Positions 53,040 through 61,620 of a stretch of 64,000 bases of DNA are shown here, piece after piece (position 1 is the first letter of the stretch; every line of letters begins with the position of its first letter). This DNA is from Anaerobacillus alkalilacustris (GTDB lineage: Bacteria; Bacillota; Bacilli; Bacillales; Anaerobacillaceae), in assembly GCF_001866005.1 (NCBI RefSeq), contig NZ_MLQR01000045.1:1-64000 (forward strand). The letters run 5' to 3'. Both the position numbers and the translations under genes were made by a program. The notes beneath the pieces were generated by a model, which was not told the origin of the DNA, ran no database searches, and saw only the letters and a list, made by a program, of their open reading frames with translations.

Positions 53040-53195
53040 GTTACTGATAAATGATTAATCAAACTAATTTGTACTTAAGGTTCAAAGCCCCCCCACTTCT
53101 AAGCGTAGTGTTGGTGGGAACTTCCATTCAGGTGGAGTTAAGGCTCCATCTGAATTTTCGATGTACTTGCGAAGCTAGAACGAGTTCTGTTTTCG
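53040..53195 (+). repeat. R2 repeat, three hairpins, long left arm
   Basis: AATTTGTACTTAAGGTTCAA, CCCACTTCTAAGCGTAGTGT, TTCAGGTGGAGTTAAGGCTC, GCGAAGCTAGAACGAGTTC. It ends about 16 bases before the stop of the next gene. Confidence 0.82.
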
Positions 53196-53211
53196 ATCCA
53201 TTAACTCTTTC

Positions 53212-54387
53212 TTAAAATGCAAAAACATGATTTCCAATAATCGTCGATACAGTTCTACTCCTCACCCAAGTATCACTTGTCTTACTTGGATTATAAAAAT
53301 ATAATGAACCATTCGTAGGGTCTTCACCATTCAAAGCTCTTTTTGCCGCATCATAATTAGTGGAATTCGGTTGTGCCATATCTAGTGCCCCATTTCCAGC
53401 TGGGCTAAACTGAAAGTGTCCATGACTTCTTTCAAAAATTACTTCCTTCACATTATTTGGGAATTGATTACTTTTTACACGGTTTAAGATTACCGCTCCA
53501 ACAGCAATTTGTCCGTTTAATGACTCCCCCCTAGCTTCGGCATAAATTATTCGTGCAAGCCATTCTAATTCTTCTTGATTACTATTATTTTTCACCTCTG
53601 TCGATGGAGCAGTCCTTACTTCAGAACTACTAGGAATAGTTAATACTTGTCCTACTTGTAAAAAATCCGACGTTAACTGATTCGTAATTTTGATTACTTC
53701 GACGGTAGTGCCATAAGTATTTGCAATTTTCCAAAGCGAATCACCAGCTACTACATGATGTGTTCCTACAGTTTGTTCAGGTTGTTGAATTGTTGATGAG
53801 TTATTAGTAGTTGGTATGGCTAACGTTTGGCCAATTCGTAAGAAATCTGTCGTTAAATTGTTATTGTTTTTTATGGCGGCAACTGTTGTGCCATTTCTTT
53901 TAGCTATGTGTGATAACGTGTCACCAGCAACAACAACGTATGTACTATCTTGCATATTTCCAGATGGAATAATTAATGTTTGACCAACTCTAATAAAATC
54001 TGTTGTTAAATTATTTTGTAGTTTGATTGCATTAACAGTTGTACCAAATCGTTGAGCTATTTCTGAGAGCGTATCTCCAGCCACTACTTGATACGTTGTA
54101 GAAATAGTTTGTTGTACACTTGCTGATGCTTCCGCTTTTGTTGAAGGACTAAAAAAACCAATAGTTGTAACTAATAATGCGCCAGCCATAACCTTTATAG
54201 CTTTTACTTTAAGATTAGGAAATTGTTTTTTAGTATAACGAACGGCCTCTTCTTCAATAGTTTGTTTATTAGCATGCTGTATGGATCCAAGTTCATCTGC
54301 AAACTCCATCATATTTTCATTTAGAAATAAAATGATTTCTATCCCATTATTCGTTTTATTTAATCTATAATGAGTAAATGACTGCAT
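53212..54387 (-). CDS. LysM x3 cell-wall hydrolase, SleB/YkvT-type
   Basis: A 391-residue protein. A cytosolic-looking N-terminus (residues 1-55) precedes a hydrophobic segment (VMAGALLVTTIGFFSPSTKAEA). Three LysM repeats (each YxVVAGDTLSxIAxRxGTTV or similar) lead to a SleB/CwlJ-type Hydrolase_2 domain: ARIIYAEARGESLNGQIAVG with catalytic Glu, and later FQFSPAGNGALD and NGSLYFYNP. It should cut peptidoglycan; spore-cortex or vegetative role unknown. AAAGGAGTGA before ATG MQSFTHYR. Confidence 0.9.
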   Translation of the reverse strand: MQSFTHYRLNKTNNGIEIILFLNENMMEFADELGSIQHANKQTIEEEAVRYTKKQFPNLKVKAIKVMAGALLVTTIGFFSPSTKAEASASVQQTISTTYQVVAGDTLSEIAQRFGTTVNAIKLQNNLTTDFIRVGQTLIIPSGNMQDSTYVVVAGDTLSHIAKRNGTTVAAIKNNNNLTTDFLRIGQTLAIPTTNNSSTIQQPEQTVGTHHVVAGDSLWKIANTYGTTVEVIKITNQLTSDFLQVGQVLTIPSSSEVRTAPSTEVKNNSNQEELEWLARIIYAEARGESLNGQIAVGAVILNRVKSNQFPNNVKEVIFERSHGHFQFSPAGNGALDMAQPNSTNYDAAKRALNGEDPTNGSLYFYNPSKTSDTWVRSRTVSTIIGNHVFAF

Positions 54388-54489
54388 ATACTTCACTCCT
54401 TTGCAGTTAATATCCCCAAGAAAATATTTTTTAGGAATTAAAAGCAAAGGAATTGTATCTTTTAAATTCAGATACTGAAATAAATAAAA

Positions 54490-54524
54490 AATCCTACCTA
54501 AAATAGTAAATTTTAGGTAGGATT
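54490..54524. terminator. terminator
   Basis: AATCCTACCTAAAAT pairs with ATTTTAGGTAGGATT around AGTAA. It serves the 112-residue gene. Confidence 0.85.
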
Positions 54525-54556
54525 AAATAGTTTTAACTAAACTGTTATAGTGCCCC

Positions 54557-54895
54557 TTAGTGTTCGTTTACAGAAGATTCCTCTTCTTCATTATTTGCGA
54601 AATCATACCAATCATCTAAAACTTTAGCATCAAGTACTTTCTTTTCAACATAATCAATTTGCTTTTTAGTAAATGAATCATCCCACTTTACATCAAGCTC
54701 TTTAGAAAGTTTAATAATAGTTAATAATTCTTGCCATGCCACATATCGCTTATACCAGAAAAATTGCGGATGTTCACTCATATATGGATATAAAGTATCA
54801 AATTCAGTATATTTACAATCGATGGTGCGTTCAAACTGGTTCTTAGCTTCTATAATTCTTTCTTGAAAAAATGCCTTAAGATCTACACTACTCAT
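54557..54895 (-). CDS. hypothetical cytosolic protein
   Basis: A 112-residue acidic helical protein (MSSVDLKAFFQERIIEAKNQ ... NNEEEESSVNEH), with aromatic-rich centre (HPQFFWYKRYVAWQELL). GGAGGGG is nine bases before the ATG. Own terminator. No family recognised. Confidence 0.6.
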   Translation of the reverse strand: MSSVDLKAFFQERIIEAKNQFERTIDCKYTEFDTLYPYMSEHPQFFWYKRYVAWQELLTIIKLSKELDVKWDDSFTKKQIDYVEKKVLDAKVLDDWYDFANNEEEESSVNEH

Positions 54896-55080
54896 TTCTC
54901 TACTCCCCTCCAATATTTGAACTAGTACGTTTCTTTAATAGTATTAATAATCATAGTAACATCATCAAGTTTACCATAAATGTCTTCTTTTTTGCAGTAA
55001 ATTCACTTGGGAATTTCAAGTAAGGTTTATATCATTCACCAAATTGTTAAAATTATCCATAAACAAAATCATTATTCGTA

Positions 55081-56967
55081 CTATTCATTGCCCAAAAGTC
55101 GATTTTCTTTAAAGCGAAAAAGATCTCGATAAATAATTTTATCAGAAAAATAAAGTTCCCATGCACCTCGTTCACGATTTGGTTCACAAAGCTCCAAAGG
55201 AATTTCTTCACCATTTTTATAATTTAAGCAGGTTTCATTTAGAAAAATATTTTCTTCAGTGACCACTGTTCCATTCCGTAATACCGCAAATCCCTCTCTG
55301 TCTTTTGAAAACAAATCATTACCGAACATCGTATGGTCTCCTTCAGGGATGCCTAACAAATTTAACAATGTCGGCATGACATCAATTTGTCCTGAAATTG
55401 TATCAAGTACTTCCCCTTTAATTCCTGGAATGTGTATGATAAGAGGTACTCTGTTTAATTTTACTTCTTCATATAAATCAATCTCTTTATCTAAAAATCT
55501 AGCAAGTTGTTCGTAATGCGTATTGGCAATCCCGTAATGATCACCATACATAACTAGCATTGTATTTTCATAAAGACCTGCTTCTTTAAGCTTTTCAACC
55601 AAAACTCTTATCGCTTCATCTGTATATCGAACAGTAGGAAAATATTGATTTAAGATAATACTTTCAGAATCAAACGGCTCAATGAATTGATCTTCTTCAT
55701 CTAAGTGAAACGGAAAATGATTTGTTAATGTAATAATTGTACTATAAAAAGGTTCTTGAAATTCTCTAATATAATTCATTGATTGTTCCACAAAATCTAT
55801 ATCTTTTAAACCCCAACCAACAGAATTTCTAATTGAAATATTGTAATCACTAAAAGAAAAGTATTTGTCATATCCTAGATTCGGATACATAACATCACGA
55901 TTGTAAAAAGTTTTATCATTGGCATGTAATACCGAATTATAATACCCATAATGTGACAATGTTTCTGGCAAAGCCTGGTACTCATTTGTATCATGAGTTA
56001 AAAATACGGCTCCCCTCCCCAACGGATATAAAGAGTTATTAATTAAGAATTCCGCATCCGATGTTTTGCCTTGCCCTGTTTGATAATAAAAATTCTCAAA
56101 ATAAAAGCTATCATCTATCAGTTCGTTTAAAAAAGGGGTAATTTCCTCACCATATAACGTATCTCCAATAACGAAACTTTCTACTGACTCTAACGATACA
56201 ACGATCACATTCATATCTTTAGCAATTCCAAACATATCAGGGTTTGGGGATACGTGATATTCATTTAAATGTTTTTCAATTCTTGACCAATCATCTTCAT
56301 TAGAAAAGACAGGTTGTGCATTTGTCTGAGTATGTACAAACATGTCATAAACATAAAAACTATAGAGCCCAATCGTTCTAACAAGCTGATCACGATTAAA
56401 AAAATGTGTTTTTTCTAGAACATTGCCAAGTGAGATCACAATCGTCATAATGATGATTGCTGTAAATACATATCCTTTTGTTTGTTGAAAAAATAATTTT
56501 TGAACAGTTAAACAATTTGTTTTTTTCATCAATAGATACACAATTATAATTAAATCAAAAAAATAAATAATATCGTACCATTTAACCAAAGCAAAAATAC
56601 TAGTGCTTAAATCCCCCATGTTTGCGCTCATTGAAAGCATTGGCAAAGTAATAATATCTGTAAATTCTCGATAGTAAACAACGTTTGCATATAAAATAAT
56701 TGTCAACACACAATGTAAAAATAAATAATATCGATTTTGCCACTTTACATTAAGATACATTCCAAGGCCATATGTCATAATTAAAAAGCCTAATGTACTT
56801 CCTAGAAAAAATAGGACTTCAAATATTCTGGCAATATGCAGTTGGAATATCAGTGTAGAAACAACAAATGTTTTTAGCCAGGTAATCATAATAAAAAATA
56901 AAATAGATCTGTGATTATTATAAAATGTTTTTATACTGCCTGCTTCTCCCAATAGTGAACACCCCAT
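55081..56967 (-). CDS. LtaS-family sulfatase (lipoteichoic acid synthase-like)
   Basis: A 628-residue protein: about five membrane helices (residues 20-190), then an extracellular sulfatase-type domain. Metal and nucleophile motifs: VVSLESVESFVIG, QTGQGKTSDAEFLINNSLYP with the catalytic Thr, and MYGDHYGI. It transfers glycerol phosphate or a related group to a glycolipid or polymer. The first ATG lacks a clear ribosome site, so the exact start is uncertain. Divergent from the VanW gene. Confidence 0.88.
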   Translation of the reverse strand: MGCSLLGEAGSIKTFYNNHRSILFFIMITWLKTFVVSTLIFQLHIARIFEVLFFLGSTLGFLIMTYGLGMYLNVKWQNRYYLFLHCVLTIILYANVVYYREFTDIITLPMLSMSANMGDLSTSIFALVKWYDIIYFFDLIIIVYLLMKKTNCLTVQKLFFQQTKGYVFTAIIIMTIVISLGNVLEKTHFFNRDQLVRTIGLYSFYVYDMFVHTQTNAQPVFSNEDDWSRIEKHLNEYHVSPNPDMFGIAKDMNVIVVSLESVESFVIGDTLYGEEITPFLNELIDDSFYFENFYYQTGQGKTSDAEFLINNSLYPLGRGAVFLTHDTNEYQALPETLSHYGYYNSVLHANDKTFYNRDVMYPNLGYDKYFSFSDYNISIRNSVGWGLKDIDFVEQSMNYIREFQEPFYSTIITLTNHFPFHLDEEDQFIEPFDSESIILNQYFPTVRYTDEAIRVLVEKLKEAGLYENTMLVMYGDHYGIANTHYEQLARFLDKEIDLYEEVKLNRVPLIIHIPGIKGEVLDTISGQIDVMPTLLNLLGIPEGDHTMFGNDLFSKDREGFAVLRNGTVVTEENIFLNETCLNYKNGEEIPLELCEPNRERGAWELYFSDKIIYRDLFRFKENRLLGNE

Positions 56968-57117
56968 ATAACTAGTATTAACCTATTTTAATATAATTGG
57001 GGTTGTTTTAACAAATAATTGCCATTTTCAAATTGGAGTATTTTTTATAACTCAAATTTTTTAAGCGACTATTTTAAGATCTTCCTACTCATAATATACA
57101 GTAGGAGGATTTTAAAA

Positions 57118-57972
57118 ATGAGATTTTCATTATTACTCGTATTTTTTGTTTTAGCGCAACTAACAAATGTAAATGAAGCTAGCCTTACCTTAATATTAAA
57201 CGGTGAAACAATCGGAAACGTAAATAAAAGCGATTTTTTTTCTAATTTAGGAGAACCGGTCATTGATATTGAAAAATCGAATGATTTTATCGAAAAATTA
57301 GATAAACAAATTTACTACAGTCCTATAAATGCTTATATTAATAAACAAGGAAAGATAATCGCAGAACAAATTGGTTACAAACTAGATCGGGAAAAATTTA
57401 TACAGCTATTTTTTAACTATTTACTAGGCAATTCTCCATCACAAATAGAAATACCTACGATTCCTCTTTATCCAAAAGTAGATAGTGAATTGCTAGCTAA
57501 TATCCGTGTAAAACCAATTGGGCATTTTGTTACATATTTTAATAAAAGAAACAAATCCCGTGCCCATAATATTAACCTTGCAGTTGAAGCAATAAATAAT
57601 CATGTTGTATTTCCTGGTGAGTTATTTTCTTTTAATGAAGTTGTTGGAAAACGAACATATGAAAAAGGCTATTTACCAGGACCCGTCATCATTCGCGGGA
57701 GGGTTTTTCTAGATTTTGGTGGTGGCATCTGTCAAGTATCTTCTACATTATTTAATGCCGTTGATCGTGCTGGGGTAGAAATAGTTGAGCGTTACTCTCA
57801 TAGTAAACGAGTACCTTATGTTCCACCCGGACGTGATGCAACAGTAAGTTGGTACGGTCCTGACTTTTCTTTTAAAAATATTCACAACCAACCTATATTA
57901 ATTTGTGCTCATATATATGGAAATATGGTAAGCATAAATATTTACTCTTCTGAAGTCATTAACTACAATTAG
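57118..57972 (+). CDS. VanW-family secreted protein
   Basis: A 284-residue protein with signal peptide (MRFSLLLVFFVLAQLTNVNE), a short G5/PG-binding-type middle, and a VanW domain: RAHNINLAVEAINNHVVFPG, FNEVVGKRTYEKGYLPGPVI, GGGICQVSSTLFNAV. Cell-wall associated, molecular role unknown. AGTAGGAGG nine bases before ATG; the 33 upstream codons of the longer frame are dropped. Confidence 0.88.
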   Translation: MRFSLLLVFFVLAQLTNVNEASLTLILNGETIGNVNKSDFFSNLGEPVIDIEKSNDFIEKLDKQIYYSPINAYINKQGKIIAEQIGYKLDREKFIQLFFNYLLGNSPSQIEIPTIPLYPKVDSELLANIRVKPIGHFVTYFNKRNKSRAHNINLAVEAINNHVVFPGELFSFNEVVGKRTYEKGYLPGPVIIRGRVFLDFGGGICQVSSTLFNAVDRAGVEIVERYSHSKRVPYVPPGRDATVSWYGPDFSFKNIHNQPILICAHIYGNMVSINIYSSEVINYN

Positions 57973-57979
57973 AATATTT

Positions 57980-58014
57980 ACTGAGCTTAAGAAAATAATT
58001 CTTAAGCTCAGTTT
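57980..58014. terminator. bidirectional terminator
   Basis: CTGAGCTTAAGAA pairs perfectly with TTCTTAAGCTCAG around AATAA, between the convergent VanW and reductase genes. Confidence 0.9.
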
Positions 58015-58023
58015 CAATTGAAA

Positions 58024-58968
58024 CTAAAGTAAAATTTCTTCGATTTGATTTACTATATTCTCTGTCAATGAAACATTAACCGCTTTCACATTCTCTTCTA
58101 TTTGACTTGGTCTACTAGCACCAATTAAGGCACTCGCTATGTTAGGTTGGCGCAAAACCCAAGCTAACGCTAGTGAAGGTAATGAAATATCTAGTTCCTT
58201 GGCAACTTGCTCTAATTTTTCAACTTTTGAAAGTGTATTTTCGTTTAGCGTGTCTTGCATATAATTATTTATAGCATTATTTGCTGCTCGACTGCTTTCT
58301 GGAACTTGGCCTGCTTTATATTTACCTGTAAGGACACCTTGGGCTAATGGAGAGAAGACAACTTGACCGACACCATTTTTTTCACTTACAGGTATAACTT
58401 CTTTTTCAATATCGCGCTTAAACATATTGTATTGAGGTTGATTCACCACAATGCGATCCAACAAGCGTCTATCTGCAATCTTAATGGCTTCCTCAATTTG
58501 CGCTGCACTCCATTCACTTACTCCCGCATACAAAACTTTACCTTGACGAATTAAATCATCAATCACACGTAACGTTTCCTCTACCGGAGTTTCAACGTCA
58601 TAGCGATGGCAATAAAAAATATCGACATAATCTAAGTTCATTCTTTTCAAGCTAGCATGCAATTGTTCCATGATATGTTTACGTGATAAACCGCTATCAT
58701 TTGGTCTGTCGCCCATTGGGAAAAAAGCTTTTGTCGTAATCACATATGACTCACGGCGATATTCCTTAAGAGCCTGGGCCATGACACGTTCACCTTCACC
58801 TTGCTCATACACATTTGCAGAATCGAAGAAATTGATTCCTAACTCATATGCTTTATGTATTGTCTTTTCTGCAAGATTCTCATCCACTGATTTGCCATAC
58901 GTTAACCAGCTACCTAAGCTAATTTCACTAACTTTTAAGCCAGTGTTACCTAATCGTCTATATTTCAT
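58024..58968 (-). CDS. aldo/keto reductase
   Basis: A 314-residue NADPH-dependent (alpha/beta)8 barrel of the AKR11/Kv-beta-like type. Catalytic Asp-Tyr-Lys-His are in FFDSANVYEQGEGE, VITTKAFF and DIFYCHRYD, and the NADPH loop is ALIGASRPSQIEEN. Substrate unknown. ATG MKYRRLG preferred to the TTG two codons earlier, for spacing from GGGGGA. Confidence 0.92.
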   Translation of the reverse strand: MKYRRLGNTGLKVSEISLGSWLTYGKSVDENLAEKTIHKAYELGINFFDSANVYEQGEGERVMAQALKEYRRESYVITTKAFFPMGDRPNDSGLSRKHIMEQLHASLKRMNLDYVDIFYCHRYDVETPVEETLRVIDDLIRQGKVLYAGVSEWSAAQIEEAIKIADRRLLDRIVVNQPQYNMFKRDIEKEVIPVSEKNGVGQVVFSPLAQGVLTGKYKAGQVPESSRAANNAINNYMQDTLNENTLSKVEKLEQVAKELDISLPSLALAWVLRQPNIASALIGASRPSQIEENVKAVNVSLTENIVNQIEEILL

Positions 58969-59068
58969 CTTCAATTCCCCCTAACATGATTATGCGGTAC
59001 CGTTTACATTTTACTAAAAAACTCTAAAACAATATAGTATTTTTTACTAAAATTTCGTTAAATTACAA

Positions 59069-59106
59069 AAAAAAACATGAAACTCAAATTGAGTACATGT
59101 CTTTTT
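59069..59106 (-). terminator. terminator of htpG
   Basis: Nested CATG / CTCAA..TTGAG / CATG hairpin followed by T9 on the minus strand. Confidence 0.75.
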
Positions 59107-59176
59107 CGTAAAAAACTTTTAGTTCTAATTTTTGCAAGTTTTGAGAAATGTAATGCGCTATTTAAATTTCGTCGCT

Positions 59177-61057
59177 TTAAACCATGACTTTACAAATATC
59201 GTTCGTAAAATCTACTGGATCTTCAATTGGTAAGCCTTCAATGAGTAAGGCTTGGTTATATAGTAAATTTGTAAATAAACTTAGTTTTTCTTTATCATTA
59301 TCAAATGCAACTTTTAATGATTGGAAAACTTCGTGGTTACTGTTAATTTCTAATACTTTATCGGCTTTAATATTTTGGTTTTCTGGCATTGCACTTAAGA
59401 TTTTCTCCATTTCAATCGTTACTTCGCCATCTGTAGATAAACAAACTGGATGAGTTTTTAATCTTTTAGAGATACGAACATCCTTCACTTTACTTGAAAG
59501 GATATTTTTCATATACTCTAACAATTCTCTGTTCTCTGATTGCTCGTTATCTTTCTGTGTTTGAGTATCTTCTTCGTCGATACCTAAATCTCCACTTGAT
59601 ACAGATTTAAATTCTTTTTCTTTATAGTTCATCAACATTTTGATTGCAAATTCATCAATATCATCGGTAAAATATAAAATTTCATAACCTTTTTCTCCGA
59701 CAATCTCTGTTTGTGGTAGTTTTTCAATTCTTTCATTCGATTCACCAGACGCATAATAAATATATTTTTGATCTTCAGGCATTCTTGAAACATACTCATC
59801 TAACGTAACTAGTTTCTTCTCTTTTGATGAATAGAACATTAATAAATCTTTTAAGTCTTCTTTATTTGCTCCAAAGTCATTATAAACCCCGAACTTCAAC
59901 TGACGACCAAAGGAGTTATAAAACTTTTCATACTTTTCACGTTCATCTTTTAAAAGGTTTTGTAATTGACTCTTAATTTTATTCTTAATATTTTTGGCAA
60001 TAAGCTTTAGTTGGCGATCGTGTTGTAAAATCTCTCTTGAAATATTTAAGGATAAATCTTCAGAATCAACCATACCTTTTACAAAGCTAAAGTAGTCTGG
60101 TAGTAAATCTGAGCACTTGTTCATGATGAGTACTCCATTTGAATATAATTCTAATCCCTTTTCATATTCCTTTGAATAATAGTCGAACGGAATATTTTCT
60201 GGAATAAATAAAATCGCATTATATCTAACTGCTCCATCAACATTTAGGTGAAGATGTGTTAATGGCTTATCATAACCGTAGTGCTTTTCTGTATAGAAGT
60301 TTTCATAATCTTCAGTTGTCAATTCATTTTTGTTTTTTCTCCAAATCGGAACCATACTGTTAATAATTTGCTCTTCTTGAAACTCCTCAAATTCCGTCTC
60401 GCTACCTTCTTTTGGTTTACTAGTTGTAACATCCATTTTAATTGGGTATCGAATGAAATCAGAATACTTTTTAATAATCCCTCTCAAACGATACTCTTCA
60501 AGATATTCATCAAATGTTTCTTCTTCTGTATTTTCTTTAATTTTAAGGGTGATTTCAGTACCCACAGAATCTTTCTCAACTGGCTCAATCGTATAGCCTT
60601 CAGCACCTTCAGATTCCCATTTATAAGCTTCATTACTGCCAACTGCTCTACTTACAACTGTCACTTTGTCTGCAACCATAAACGCTGAATAAAAACCAAC
60701 ACCGAATTGACCGATAATATCGTGACCATCTTTTGCTTCGTTTTCTTTTTTAAAAGTAAGAGAACCACTTTTAGCAATAATTCCAAGGTTATTCTCAAGA
60801 TCTTCTTTTGTCATTCCAATTCCTGTATCAGTGATTGTTAAAATTCTATTTTCTTTATCAGCAGATACTTTTATGTAATAATTATCTTTTTCAAAACTTA
60901 TTGAATCGTCAGTTAATGCTTTATAGTACATTTTATCAATCGCATCGCTTGAGTTTGAAATTAACTCCCTTAGAAAAATTTCCTTTTGAGAATAAATAGA
61001 GTTAACCATCATCTCTAATAACCTTTTAGATTCAGCTTTAAATTCTTTTTTTACCAT
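59177..61057 (-). CDS. htpG: Hsp90-family chaperone HtpG
   Basis: A 626-residue protein, the same length as B. subtilis HtpG. N-terminal GHKL ATP site ([38 protein letters not shown]), middle domain with [15 protein letters not shown] and the catalytic Arg loop, and C-terminal dimerisation part. The start MVKKEFKAE follows AAAGGGGAG by eight bases; the longer frame would overlap the CIRCE element. Single gene. Confidence 0.97.
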   Translation of the reverse strand: MVKKEFKAESKRLLEMMVNSIYSQKEIFLRELISNSSDAIDKMYYKALTDDSISFEKDNYYIKVSADKENRILTITDTGIGMTKEDLENNLGIIAKSGSLTFKKENEAKDGHDIIGQFGVGFYSAFMVADKVTVVSRAVGSNEAYKWESEGAEGYTIEPVEKDSVGTEITLKIKENTEEETFDEYLEEYRLRGIIKKYSDFIRYPIKMDVTTSKPKEGSETEFEEFQEEQIINSMVPIWRKNKNELTTEDYENFYTEKHYGYDKPLTHLHLNVDGAVRYNAILFIPENIPFDYYSKEYEKGLELYSNGVLIMNKCSDLLPDYFSFVKGMVDSEDLSLNISREILQHDRQLKLIAKNIKNKIKSQLQNLLKDEREKYEKFYNSFGRQLKFGVYNDFGANKEDLKDLLMFYSSKEKKLVTLDEYVSRMPEDQKYIYYASGESNERIEKLPQTEIVGEKGYEILYFTDDIDEFAIKMLMNYKEKEFKSVSSGDLGIDEEDTQTQKDNEQSENRELLEYMKNILSSKVKDVRISKRLKTHPVCLSTDGEVTIEMEKILSAMPENQNIKADKVLEINSNHEVFQSLKVAFDNDKEKLSLFTNLLYNQALLIEGLPIEDPVDFTNDICKVMV

Positions 61058-61099
61058 GAAACTTTCTCCCCTTTCAATAGTACAAAAATATTTTTTCAT

Positions 61100-61126
61100 T
61101 TACCACTCAAGCAAACCGAGTGCTAA
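61100..61126 (-). promoter_or_regulatory. CIRCE element (HrcA operator) upstream of htpG
   Basis: The minus strand reads TTAGCACTC-N9-GAGTGGTAA, the CIRCE inverted repeat with a single mismatch. It lies 43 bases before the htpG start, so HrcA should repress htpG. Confidence 0.92.
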
Positions 61127-61230
61127 CTCTCTTTTTTATTTACCATATATTAAAATTCATGTCAACAAAAAGCCATGCATTTTAAAGTTATTCTACACAT
61201 ATATCTAGAACGTTTTTACTCCAATAGCAC

Positions 61231-61555
61231 GAAAAGCGCAAGCGCCTTGGTCACGAGCAGCTGCTCCTGTGCCACTCCGTTTGCTCAAAAGCAAAGCCGC
61301 TTCGTAGTAAGCTTCCTCGAAGCAGTGTTTTGTGCGACGAGTAACCGCAGGAGCAATTGTTTTCCGTGCGACGAGTAACCGCAGGAGCAATTGTTTTCCG
61401 TGCGACGAGTAACCGCAGGAGCAAAGCTGCATGAAGCTATTCAGAGACGTTATTCATGTAGTTATTGAAGTCAGTAGCTTGACTGAAGTGACCGAGATCG
61501 TAGGCTGCTTGCGCTAGACAGTTTTTAAGTTAGTAACTTATAAATTCTGATACTG
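61231..61555 (+). repeat. R1 repeat, longest form, with 34-bp tandem repeat
   Basis: AAAAGCGCAAGCGCCTTGG to CTAGACAGTTTTTAAG. From 61333 to 61424 it carries 2.7 units of TGCGACGAGTAACCGCAGGA + GCAATTGTTTTCCG, period exactly 34 (unit starts 61333, 61367, 61401). Confidence 0.92.
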
Positions 61556-61565
61556 AAATAAATCT

Positions 61566-61618
61566 GAACTTCTTCAATCAGTGGGGTTTATTCAACAGCC
61601 CCACTGATTGAAGTTCAG
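61566..61618 (-). terminator. large hairpin after clpE, R3-related
   Basis: CTTCAATCAGTGGGG pairs perfectly with CCCCACTGATTGAAG around a 12-base loop, just past the clpE stop. The same arm opens the R3 family. Confidence 0.75.
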
Positions 61619-61620
61619 GG

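Noticed and set aside
28397-53195. R2 repeats as CRISPR
   Set aside because: Copies are kilobases apart, in both orientations, with internal palindromes and no spacers.
61058-61099. Upstream start for htpG giving [14 protein letters not shown]
   Set aside because: Would start next to the CIRCE element, lacks a ribosome site, and the shorter form has the exact family length.
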